Of a DNA stretch of 13,793 nucleotides, positions 1 through 6,216 are shown piece by piece. A program made the translations under genes and the position numbers. The stretch lies in contig CAMDBK010000048.1 of NCBI GenBank assembly GCA_945889235.1, positions 1 through 13,793 on the forward strand, given 5' to 3'. The number at the start of each line of letters is the position of its first letter. Positions within the stretch are counted from its first letter, which is position 1. The notes under the pieces are model-generated. The model worked only from the letters and a program-made list of their open reading frames with translations, ran no database searches and was not told the DNA's origin. The DNA is from Chitinophaga pinensis. GTDB lineage: Bacteria > Bacteroidota > Bacteroidia > SXHM01.

Positions 1-651
1 ATCATCATTACTTCCTCCGCCTTTTTTTACCCACTGACAAATTCCGTTGTTTCCATACTTTGCAATAAATTCATCATAGTCACCTGAAGAAGTAACAAAG
101 TTAAAATCAAAAGTAGCGGTGCCTGAAAATTGTCCCGCTATAGCAACATCTCCATGCGGATCAGCAGTTATTGCGTAACTATGGTCATCACCTCTTCCGC
201 CTGCTCTTTTTGCCCAAACCAATTCACCCGCAGGTGTGTATTTGGCAATAAAAATATCTGTCAGGTCAGCGCTTTCTAATTTCACAGTATCAAAAAAAAT
301 AGAGTCAAGAAAATAACCGGTGATGTAAATAAAACCAGCTGCATCAATGCAAACTCCGGTTGCGTAATCTTCATTGGGCCCGCCTGCATGTTTCACCCAT
401 TGTATATCTCCGGCTGAATTATATTTTGCAAGAAATGATTCGTACGTTCCGTTTCCGTAACAAAATATAGTGTCGAATTGCGAGTAACCGCCATACTGTC
501 CTGCTACATAAACATTACCGTCAGCATCAACAGCAACTGAACGTGCACCATCTTGTCCAATCCAGCCTGCTGCTTTTGCCCATTGATAATTTTGTGCAAA
601 ACTGCAACAGGAAGAAATAAAAATCAGAATAACGGGAAGAAGTTTTTTCAC
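1..651 (-). CDS. Secreted SBBP-type beta-propeller repeat protein (3' end outside window)
   Basis: Reading the minus strand from a GTG at 649-651 gives 217 codons open to the window edge, so the C-terminus is missing. Residues 1-19 form a Sec signal peptide (KK, then a hydrophobic core, then SFA before Q20). The rest is a regular repeat: motifs of the form W-[AV]-K-x-[AG]-[GW] have their Trp at residues 24, 85, 146 and 207, an exact 61-residue period. Each unit also carries a V-D/I-D-x-x-G-x-[VI]-Y-[VI]-[AT]-G strand and an [LI]-A-K-Y-x-x-x-G strand. This is the pattern of the SBBP (beta-propeller) repeat family, common in exported Bacteroidota proteins; a T9SS sorting domain would be expected beyond the window but is not seen. 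An in-frame TTG at 661-663 is an alternative start but would put the signal peptide inside the terminator hairpin. The ligand or substrate is unknown. Confidence 0.85.
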   Translation of the reverse strand, partial: MKKLLPVILIFISSCCSFAQNYQWAKAAGWIGQDGARSVAVDADGNVYVAGQYGGYSQFDTIFCYGNGTYESFLAKYNSAGDIQWVKHAGGPNEDYATGVCIDAAGFIYITGYFLDSIFFDTVKLESADLTDIFIAKYTPAGELVWAKRAGGRGDDHSYAITADPHGDVAIAGQFSGTATFDFNFVTSSGDYDEFIAKYGNNGICQWVKKGGGSNDD

Positions 652-663
652 ACAGAAAATCAA

Positions 664-695
664 AAAAAAAGCTGCCGATTTGGGGCAGCTTTTTT
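664..695 (-). terminator. Rho-independent hairpin terminator
   Basis: The hexamer GCTGCC (671-676) pairs with GGCAGC (684-689) around a 7-base loop, and the stem is flanked by an A-run on one side (662-670) and a T-run on the other (690-695). On the minus strand it lies just downstream of the stop codon of the T9SS cargo gene and ends in nine T residues, as expected for an intrinsic terminator of that gene. The A/T symmetry means it could also work on the plus strand, but no plus-strand gene ends here. Confidence 0.85.
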
Positions 696-709
696 GTGGG
701 TATTTAAAG

Positions 710-1486
710 TTATTTTTTAGAAATAACCATTCTCTTAGTGAGCATGGTTGTTGAATTGCGAAGAGTATATATATAAATTCCATCAGCAAAAGAACTTGTA
801 TTGATAAATTCTTCGTTTGATCCTCTGTCTGCATCAATTGATTTTTTGAAAACAATCTGACCTAATGAATTGTAAATATTAAAGTCCATTCTTTCAGCCA
901 TAGTAGATGTAAAACTTATGCGTGTAACATCTGAAGACGGGTTAGGAATATTTTGTCCCAATTCAAATTTATCGGCTGCGTTGTTTGATACTCCAACAGT
1001 TCCTGCAGGGTCAATCACAATTTTGTAACCGTTAAAAGCTACATTTTGTGAAATAGGAAAACTGTTGCATGTAAGATGCGCAGTAACGTTCACCACTAAT
1101 GGGTAAGTTCCTTCACTTCCTGGGAGTGGTCCGGTAGTATGATATGCGTTCATACAAGCAGAGGTTCCTCCAAGAAATACACCGTTTGAAGGATTGGTAA
1201 CATACGTGAAACCTGTAGGAATTCCAGTAATACTTATTAAATCATAACTAACAACATGCATATTGCAATTAATAGGCGTTGTTACTGCAGTATCAGTTCC
1301 AACATAAAACTGTATATCAGTGCTGTAAGGAACACCAACCATTGCATGAGGAAGATTGACAATTGTATCCGGAACAATGTGGCTGTGTATCCCGTCATTA
1401 GGAAGGCTGGGAGTACAACTTTGGGCATTCGTATTTGTATAAACAAACGTTAATGCAACCGTAAAAAGAAGTAAAAGTTTTTTCAT
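710..1486 (-). CDS. Small secreted protein with T9SS type A C-terminal sorting domain
   Basis: This is a 258-residue protein with a Sec signal peptide at residues 1-21 (MKKLLLL..., cleavage near TNA|Q). Residues about 172-258 are a typical T9SS type A sorting domain: ELGQNIPNPS near 175-184, a NIYNSLGQ strand at 203-210, and the closing ADGIYIYTL ... KRMVI-S-KK at 234-258. The protein should therefore cross the inner membrane by Sec and the outer membrane by the type IX system, with the tail removed or modified at the surface. The region between (about 40-165) looks like one Ig-like or cadherin-like beta domain (VGVPYS, SITGIPTGFTY, GTYPLVVNVTA), with Cys24, 74, 111 and 140 available for disulfides. 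I do not recognise an enzymatic motif; function unknown, possibly adhesive. It has its own promoter and terminator, so it is probably a single-gene unit. Confidence 0.88.
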   Translation of the reverse strand: MKKLLLLFTVALTFVYTNTNAQSCTPSLPNDGIHSHIVPDTIVNLPHAMVGVPYSTDIQFYVGTDTAVTTPINCNMHVVSYDLISITGIPTGFTYVTNPSNGVFLGGTSACMNAYHTTGPLPGSEGTYPLVVNVTAHLTCNSFPISQNVAFNGYKIVIDPAGTVGVSNNAADKFELGQNIPNPSSDVTRISFTSTMAERMDFNIYNSLGQIVFKKSIDADRGSNEEFINTSSFADGIYIYTLRNSTTMLTKRMVISKK

Positions 1487-1528
1487 TTTTTTTGTTTTTG
1501 AGGATTGATTATTGAATTAATTAGAAAG

Positions 1529-1559
1529 CAAATGTAAGATTTGATAAATGATAAACAAA
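1529..1559 (-). promoter_or_regulatory. Bacteroidota-type promoter for the T9SS cargo gene
   Basis: On the minus strand, TTTG (complement of 1556-1559) is followed after exactly 19 bases by TACATTTG (complement of 1529-1536). This matches the Bacteroidota sigma-ABfr consensus (-33 TTTG or TTG, -7 TAnnTTTG) in both boxes with standard spacing. Transcription would start near 1522, giving a leader of about 35 bases that ends in an A-rich run before the ATG at 1484-1486, with no Shine-Dalgarno sequence. It lies in the 87-bp gap after gldH. Confidence 0.7.
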
Positions 1560-1573
1560 TAGAGGAGTAAAAT

Positions 1574-2032
1574 TCAGGGTTTTTCTATTCTCAGTCCTAT
1601 ATCCATAACCCCCGGCAATTTTTCAACGCGCATAGCTTGTTCATATTCAAAAATATAAGTTCCGCTTTGCGAAAAGCGAACATTTCTTTTGAAGAGTATC
1701 CGTGCATCCCACATATCTCCCAGCCCTTCACCAAACCATTTTCCCTTGTCATCTGCAAGAATACATTCTGCTGTATCGCGGGTAGTTTTTCCGTCAGGGA
1801 AAGTGGTATTGATAAAAAGAAAAAGATTGCTGTAGGGATAAAATCCTGCGTGGCGCAGGTTAATGAAAACATTATTTCCTGAAATGGTATCGGATATAGT
1901 TAACTCAAATTTTATTTTATTCGCAACATCCCAGGTGTTATCAGGTATTCCAGCGTTTTTGTCATAAATCATTTTTGAATCGCAGGAAGAAAAAAATACC
2001 AGCAAACTCAATCCCCAAAAAATCCTGTTCAT
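1574..2032 (-). CDS. gldH: Gliding motility lipoprotein GldH
   Basis: The product is a 152-residue lipoprotein: a short hydrophobic signal ends in a lipobox (FFSSC) with the lipidated Cys at residue 17. The mature part matches the GldH family along its length, with recognisable motifs NLRHAGFYPYSNLFLF, then TTFPDGKT and GLGDMWD, then the block VRFSQSGTY, EQAMR and the C-terminal LPGVMDIGLRIEK. In Flavobacterium johnsoniae GldH is needed for gliding and works with the GldJ/GldD lipoproteins linked to T9SS function; orthologues also occur in non-gliding Bacteroidota. The ATG at 2030-2032 comes one base after the TAA of the upstream ricT-like gene, which indicates translational coupling. The reading frame stays open 77 codons further upstream inside the ricT tail, but that extension lacks a signal and would bury the lipobox, so I reject it. 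Confidence 0.92.
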   Translation of the reverse strand: MNRIFWGLSLLVFFSSCDSKMIYDKNAGIPDNTWDVANKIKFELTISDTISGNNVFINLRHAGFYPYSNLFLFINTTFPDGKTTRDTAECILADDKGKWFGEGLGDMWDARILFKRNVRFSQSGTYIFEYEQAMRVEKLPGVMDIGLRIEKP

Positions 2033-2033
2033 T

Positions 2034-3311
2034 TTATTTCGGTTTATTCTGGTCTCTCTGAGGAGGGTTTGGGCGAGGTGGTCTGTTCTCCCTTCGTTGT
2101 TGAGGAGGCTTTTGTTGCTGTGGTTTTTGTCCACCTGTTTGTTGTGAATTACCTTGAGGCGTGTTGCCTTTCTTCTTTTTATTTTTCCAGTTCTTATTAT
2201 TGTTTCTCTTGCTTTTATCTTTATCGAAACGTGTAAGACTGTCCTGCCCAACCACATTTTCATAATCAGGTTTCTTTTCTTCTGGAAGCACAGCTTGTTT
2301 CACCGGCATAATATCTGCCTTAATTCCTTGTTTATTCAGCTCTTGAAATTCTTTCACTTTCTCAACGCTAAGTGGAATAAAAGTATCTCGTTCATCGGGC
2401 AGCGAATACCAGATTACTCTTCTGAAAATATCGGTTTTCTGGTGCAGCGCATAACCGCGGTTAGTTTCAAGGCGAAGCTTTGTATCCGGAAAATCCTTCA
2501 ACGCATCCATGTAACTGTCTAACTCATAATTCAAGCAGCACTTGAGTTTGCCGCATTGTCCCGCTAATTTTTGTGGGTTCAGTGAAAGCTGCTGATACTT
2601 TGCTGCACTGGTTGAAACTGTTCTGAAATCGGTAAGCCAGGTTGAACAACATAATTCTCTTCCGCACGAACCAATTCCGCCTAAACGGCTGGCTTCCTGT
2701 CTTGCGCCAATCTGTCGCATTTCCACGCGTATGCGAAATTCTTCAGCCAATCGTTTTATCAGTTCACGAAAATCTACACGGTCGTCTGCGGTGTAATAAA
2801 AAATAGCTTTTGTTTTATCGCCCTGAAATTCCACATCACTCAGTTTCATTTTCAAACCTAATGCTGTTGCAATAACCCGCGCCTTGTACATGGTGGTTTT
2901 TTCCTGCGCCATGGCAGCTTTCCACTTGTCTACATCGTTGTTGTTGGCCTTGCGGTAAATCTTTTTCACTTCATCTCTGGCGGGGTCAAATTTTTTCTTG
3001 CGCATTTGCAATCGCACCAATTCACCTGTGATGGAAACTGAACCAATATCATGTCCTGGCGAAGCTTCTACAGCTACCATTTCGCCAACATTCAATTGAA
3101 GTTTTGCTTCGTTTTTATAAAATTCTTTGCGGCTGTTTTTGAAACGGATTTCCACATACGGAAAGGGCTCCTGCCCTGAAGGCAACTGCATATTTGAGAG
3201 CCAGTCAAAAACGTTGAGTTTATTACAACCGCCTGTACCGCAACTGCCATTATTTTTACACCCTCCCGGTGTCCCGCTTCCTCTGCCGGTGCTGCATCCG
3301 CTACATCCCAT
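2034..3311 (-). CDS. ricT: PSP1-domain protein, RicT (YaaT)-like
   Basis: The product is a 425-residue PSP1-domain protein. Residues 1-30 are Gly- and Cys-rich, with Cys at 3, 6, 18, 24 and 29. The core (about 45-300) contains the family's paired cysteine motifs, GSCGRELCC at 214-222 and GQCGKLKCC at 251-259. Residues about 361-425 are a low-complexity, basic tail rich in Lys, Asn, Gln, Pro and Arg. Bacillus subtilis RicT belongs to an Fe-S-containing complex with RicA and RicF that modulates RNase Y; whether Bacteroidota homologues do the same is not established, and no ricA or ricF is present here. The core Cys motifs make Fe-S binding plausible. The gene follows holB by 32 bases, the same order as holB-yaaT in Bacilli, and is coupled to gldH downstream. 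The ATG at 3309-3311 is the natural start because the N-terminal Cys block is typical of Bacteroidota homologues. Confidence 0.88.
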   Translation of the reverse strand: MGCSGCSTGRGSGTPGGCKNNGSCGTGGCNKLNVFDWLSNMQLPSGQEPFPYVEIRFKNSRKEFYKNEAKLQLNVGEMVAVEASPGHDIGSVSITGELVRLQMRKKKFDPARDEVKKIYRKANNNDVDKWKAAMAQEKTTMYKARVIATALGLKMKLSDVEFQGDKTKAIFYYTADDRVDFRELIKRLAEEFRIRVEMRQIGARQEASRLGGIGSCGRELCCSTWLTDFRTVSTSAAKYQQLSLNPQKLAGQCGKLKCCLNYELDSYMDALKDFPDTKLRLETNRGYALHQKTDIFRRVIWYSLPDERDTFIPLSVEKVKEFQELNKQGIKADIMPVKQAVLPEEKKPDYENVVGQDSLTRFDKDKSKRNNNKNWKNKKKKGNTPQGNSQQTGGQKPQQQKPPQQRRENRPPRPNPPQRDQNKPK

Positions 3312-3343
3312 CTTTTAAAGTATCAAGTATTTTGTATGAAGTT

Positions 3344-4513
3344 TTATGAGGGCAAACTTACACTTTTTGCCGCGACTTGCTGGCTTGCTCTTAACAATGC
3401 CCCTAATTTCAGCGAAAGGTCAAAGAAAAGCAACTTCGGATAGGCATTACGTTCAATGTGATAAGAAGCAGAATCAAGTTCAGCTGCAATTTCCATAATG
3501 TTGTTGCCATTCACAAATGTGGAAAATTTCAGAAAAAAACTCCGGGCGTTTTCAGTCATTCTTCCCAGTTCAGGAGTTGAATATGTTTGCATCAATGCTT
3601 TGCGGAACATGTTCTGACAAAACAATAAAAATGCTTTTTGTTTTTCTCTTCCTTCATCTGTTGATGCAAATTTCTCAGACCAGCCAAGCATTTCAGGAAT
3701 ATTATTTTTGTAACAAGCCAGCATCCAATCGCGGAATTTTTGCGTGTTCTCCACCGAGTCATCCCCCTGATTTGCCAGTTTCATAGCTTCAATAAAATTT
3801 CCGTCTGCAAGGTGCGTAATTCTTAATGCATCCAACTCTGATAAATTGTACTTTTCTATCAACGCGCTTTGCATACTTCCATCATCAATCTTTTTAATTT
3901 TCAATAATTGTGTGCGCGAAAGAATGGTTGCAAGCATCAGGTCTGAGTTTTCTGCAACCAGCAGAAATACTGTTCGTTCAGGCGGCTCTTCAATAATTTT
4001 CAACATCTTGTTTGCAGCCTGAACATTCATTTTTTCAGGCTTCCAGATTACTACAATTCTGTACTCGCCTTCATACGCTTTGAAAGAAAGTTTACGCAAA
4101 ATGTTGGCGCTTTCACCTACAAAAATGGAGGGCTGTTTATTTTCTATTCCGGCATTTTCAAGAAAATCATCAAGGTCAAGAAAAGGATTTTTAATCAGTG
4201 CTTCGCGCATTTCACCTATAAAATCATCACTCACCGTATCGCGTCCTTCTTTTACTTTAAAGACAGGAAAAACAAAATGAAAATCAGGATGTGCAATTTT
4301 CTGCATCTTCAGGCAGGATGAACATTCTCCGCATGAATCATGTTCCGTTTTATTGCTGCAAAAAATGTATTGAGCATAAGCAAGCGCAAGTGGTAGTTTT
4401 CCGCTTCCTGCCGGACCAAGTAAGAGTTGGGCATGACTGATACGGTTATCATTTACCGTTTGTATCAGGCGTTTTTTTATTTCCTCCTGTCCGGGAATTT
4501 CTTTGAACAACAT
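3344..4513 (-). CDS. holB: DNA polymerase III delta prime subunit (clamp loader)
   Basis: The 389-residue protein has the AAA+ clamp-loader architecture. A P-loop-like GPAGSGKL lies at residues 33-40, where the usual Thr/Ser after the Lys is Leu, so ATP hydrolysis is doubtful; this suits delta prime, a structural rather than a motor subunit. A four-Cys zinc module lies at C52, C61, C64 and C67. The AANKMLKIIEEPP segment (166-178) and the SRTQ sensor/arginine-finger motif (199-202) are both conserved in delta prime and DnaX. The Walker B region (IVVIWKPEKM) lacks the acidic pair. With DnaX and HolA it loads the beta clamp during replication. It begins 38 bases after the M23 gene stop and leads into the ricT-like gene and gldH. 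Starting at the ATG (4511-4513) gives the family's expected N-terminus, in which the P-loop is preceded by ISHAQLLL. Confidence 0.93.
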   Translation of the reverse strand: MLFKEIPGQEEIKKRLIQTVNDNRISHAQLLLGPAGSGKLPLALAYAQYIFCSNKTEHDSCGECSSCLKMQKIAHPDFHFVFPVFKVKEGRDTVSDDFIGEMREALIKNPFLDLDDFLENAGIENKQPSIFVGESANILRKLSFKAYEGEYRIVVIWKPEKMNVQAANKMLKIIEEPPERTVFLLVAENSDLMLATILSRTQLLKIKKIDDGSMQSALIEKYNLSELDALRITHLADGNFIEAMKLANQGDDSVENTQKFRDWMLACYKNNIPEMLGWSEKFASTDEGREKQKAFLLFCQNMFRKALMQTYSTPELGRMTENARSFFLKFSTFVNGNNIMEIAAELDSASYHIERNAYPKLLFFDLSLKLGALLRASQQVAAKSVSLPS

Positions 4514-4551
4514 TTTTGCGTTATTTTTTACAATTATAGGAAAGAAAATAA

Positions 4552-5166
4552 TTACCGGTTAGATTTTGGTCTTCTTGTTTTGATAAATAGGGTTGGGTCA
4601 GTAAAACCATTTTTATCTGCTGAGTATCCACCTCCGATTTCCATATTTATTTCCGTTCTTATTTCGAGATGGAGGTGTGCAAGGTATATTCCACCTGCAT
4701 TTCCGATGGTTCCGATTTTTTCTCCTCGTTTTACAACTGCCCCTTCTGTAACAAGTATTTTATCAAAATGTGCGTAAAGCGACTCAACATAAACAGGTGA
4801 ATTTTTTGTCCCTGTATTGTGAACGATTCGAATCACATTTCCCCATCCTCCACCAAAATTTTCTGCATAAAAAACCACTCCGTCTGCTATAGAAAAAACA
4901 TCATCTCCAAAATCAGAATTGCCTCCGCCATTTCCGTTCCAGTCACTACCAAGGTGATTATTTTTTCCGAATGATTGTGCATCGTAATATCCTTTAGCAT
5001 CGGGTTTCCCGACAGGAAAATCAAAACCATCAACAAGCTGACATTTTTCTAAATAGTGTTGTGGAATGCAGTCATCACAAGGCTTTCCTGCACAAGAAGT
5101 AACAAGTGCAACAACCAGTATGGAAAATTGAATTTTCAATTTCAGGAATAAAACTGCCGTGCCCAT
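4552..5166 (-). CDS. M23 (LytM/lysostaphin-like) metallopeptidase lipoprotein
   Basis: This is a 204-residue predicted lipoprotein; the lipobox LVTSC puts the lipidated Cys at residue 25. Zinc ligands of an active M23 peptidase are present: H71-x3-D75 (NNHLGSDW), H166 of HLH (164-166), and the supporting His133 in SLYAHFDK. Conserved strands GVVFYA and IGTIGNAG surround them. Such enzymes cut peptidoglycan cross-bridges or act as murein-remodelling factors; the lipid anchor places it at the outer or inner membrane facing the periplasm. Cys25, Cys30, Cys33 and Cys42 cluster at the mature N-terminus. The ATG at 5164-5166 overlaps the upstream Rieske gene by 25 bases. A TTG at 5137-5139 would give a more usual 15-residue lipoprotein signal with no overlap, so the true start is uncertain. 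Specificity cannot be read from the sequence. Confidence 0.87.
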   Translation of the reverse strand: MGTAVLFLKLKIQFSILVVALVTSCAGKPCDDCIPQHYLEKCQLVDGFDFPVGKPDAKGYYDAQSFGKNNHLGSDWNGNGGGNSDFGDDVFSIADGVVFYAENFGGGWGNVIRIVHNTGTKNSPVYVESLYAHFDKILVTEGAVVKRGEKIGTIGNAGGIYLAHLHLEIRTEINMEIGGGYSADKNGFTDPTLFIKTRRPKSNR

Positions 5167-6170
5167 TGCCTGTATTTTCCTATTGGTCCGTCACCTTTTG
5201 CAAGTGCCGGTTGAGCAATGTAAATTTTGTTTTTCCAAACTTCAAAATCCTGCGCAACATCATGGGCGTAAGTTTTAAAAGAAATTTTTGAAATCAGATT
5301 ATTTAAAATTGATTTAGGAATGATATTCAAAAACGGATTTATTTTTCCTGGTGTTTCAATATCTTTCATGTTGGAACCAATTCTGAGCAAAATTTTATCT
5401 CCGTCAACAGGCGTGGGCTGTACATAATTTCTGAAGTGTAAATTATACTGCGGAATACTGACTTCAACATACGAGTAACCTAATCCAAAAACATGCACAT
5501 GAAATTCTGTTCTTACTAAGTGTTTCGGATTTCCGAAAAAATCTGCTTTACGGTGCATCGCATATTTTGCATACAAATAATGCTTGTCAATAATTAACTC
5601 GGTAAGCATTTCAACATTACTGTAACCATGAACAATTGATAAATGCCCAATATCAACGCTGTTTTCAGAAGTTTCCTGAGGATGACTTTTTAATTCCCAC
5701 TCAGTTGTTATAAGCGGCCCCCATCCTTTAAAATCAACTTCAGGAATTTCCCAGTCATAATCTTGTCCATCAGCGTGAAACCATACTAAAACAAAGCCAT
5801 TTTTTTCCTGCAATTTCCATGAACGCAATATTGCTTTTGGTGGTGGTTTTGTTCCATATCCGGTTGAAGTGCAGTTGCCGTTTACATCAAAACAAAAATC
5901 GTGAAACGGGCAGCGGATGGTTTCTCCCTGAACATTTCCGCCATGTGCAAAATGTGCGCCCATGTGCGGACAATAAGCATCCACTGCTGCGGCAACACCT
6001 GATTCGGTGCGAAATAAAACAATGTCGTGGCCACAGAATTTCTTTGAAATAAGCTGACCTTTTTTCAGTTGATCCGAAGAGCAGGCTGCATACCATCCGT
6101 TAGGGAATGGTGGAAGTTCATTGTCACTGGTTTGTTGTTTTTCTAAAGGATAAATTCTGGTTTCTAACAT
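5142..6170 (-). CDS. Rieske [2Fe-2S] non-haem iron oxygenase, KshA / DAF-36-like
   Basis: The 342-residue protein has an N-terminal Rieske domain with cluster ligands C67-P-H69 and C87-P-F-H90. A C-terminal catalytic domain follows, with mononuclear iron ligands H176 and H181 (D173-x2-H-x4-H) and a likely third ligand D308. The tail DFEVWKNKIY ... GDGPIGKYRQWARQFY (308-341) is characteristic of the branch containing steroid 9-alpha-hydroxylase KshA and the cholesterol 7-desaturases DAF-36/Neverland. These enzymes hydroxylate or desaturate steroid-like substrates, drawing electrons from a separate reductase, which is not encoded here. No membrane segment is visible, unlike animal DAF-36. The substrate is unknown: a sterol, hopanoid, carotenoid or other lipid is possible. 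The gene follows the histidine kinase by 46 bases and overlaps or abuts the M23 gene. The catalytic class is secure; the substrate is not. Confidence 0.85.
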   Translation of the reverse strand: MLETRIYPLEKQQTSDNELPPFPNGWYAACSSDQLKKGQLISKKFCGHDIVLFRTESGVAAAVDAYCPHMGAHFAHGGNVQGETIRCPFHDFCFDVNGNCTSTGYGTKPPPKAILRSWKLQEKNGFVLVWFHADGQDYDWEIPEVDFKGWGPLITTEWELKSHPQETSENSVDIGHLSIVHGYSNVEMLTELIIDKHYLYAKYAMHRKADFFGNPKHLVRTEFHVHVFGLGYSYVEVSIPQYNLHFRNYVQPTPVDGDKILLRIGSNMKDIETPGKINPFLNIIPKSILNNLISKISFKTYAHDVAQDFEVWKNKIYIAQPALAKGDGPIGKYRQWARQFYS

Positions 6171-6216
6171 AAATAACTAAAAATTATGTGTGCAAGTTTA
6201 AGGTATTTGTCTGTAA

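Noticed and set aside
1487..1573. Terminator after gldH
   Set aside because: The gap contains A/T runs and a promoter but no inverted repeat with a T-tract on the minus strand.
2033..2263. 77-codon upstream extension of the gldH frame inside the ricT tail
   Set aside because: It is very basic low-complexity sequence arising from the frame-shifted reading of the repetitive ricT 3' end, and it would place the GldH signal peptide and lipobox in the middle of the protein.
4427..4777. 116-codon plus-strand frame across the holB start and the M23 gene end
   Set aside because: It is antisense to two well-supported genes, has no recognisable domain, and the composition is that of a shadow frame.
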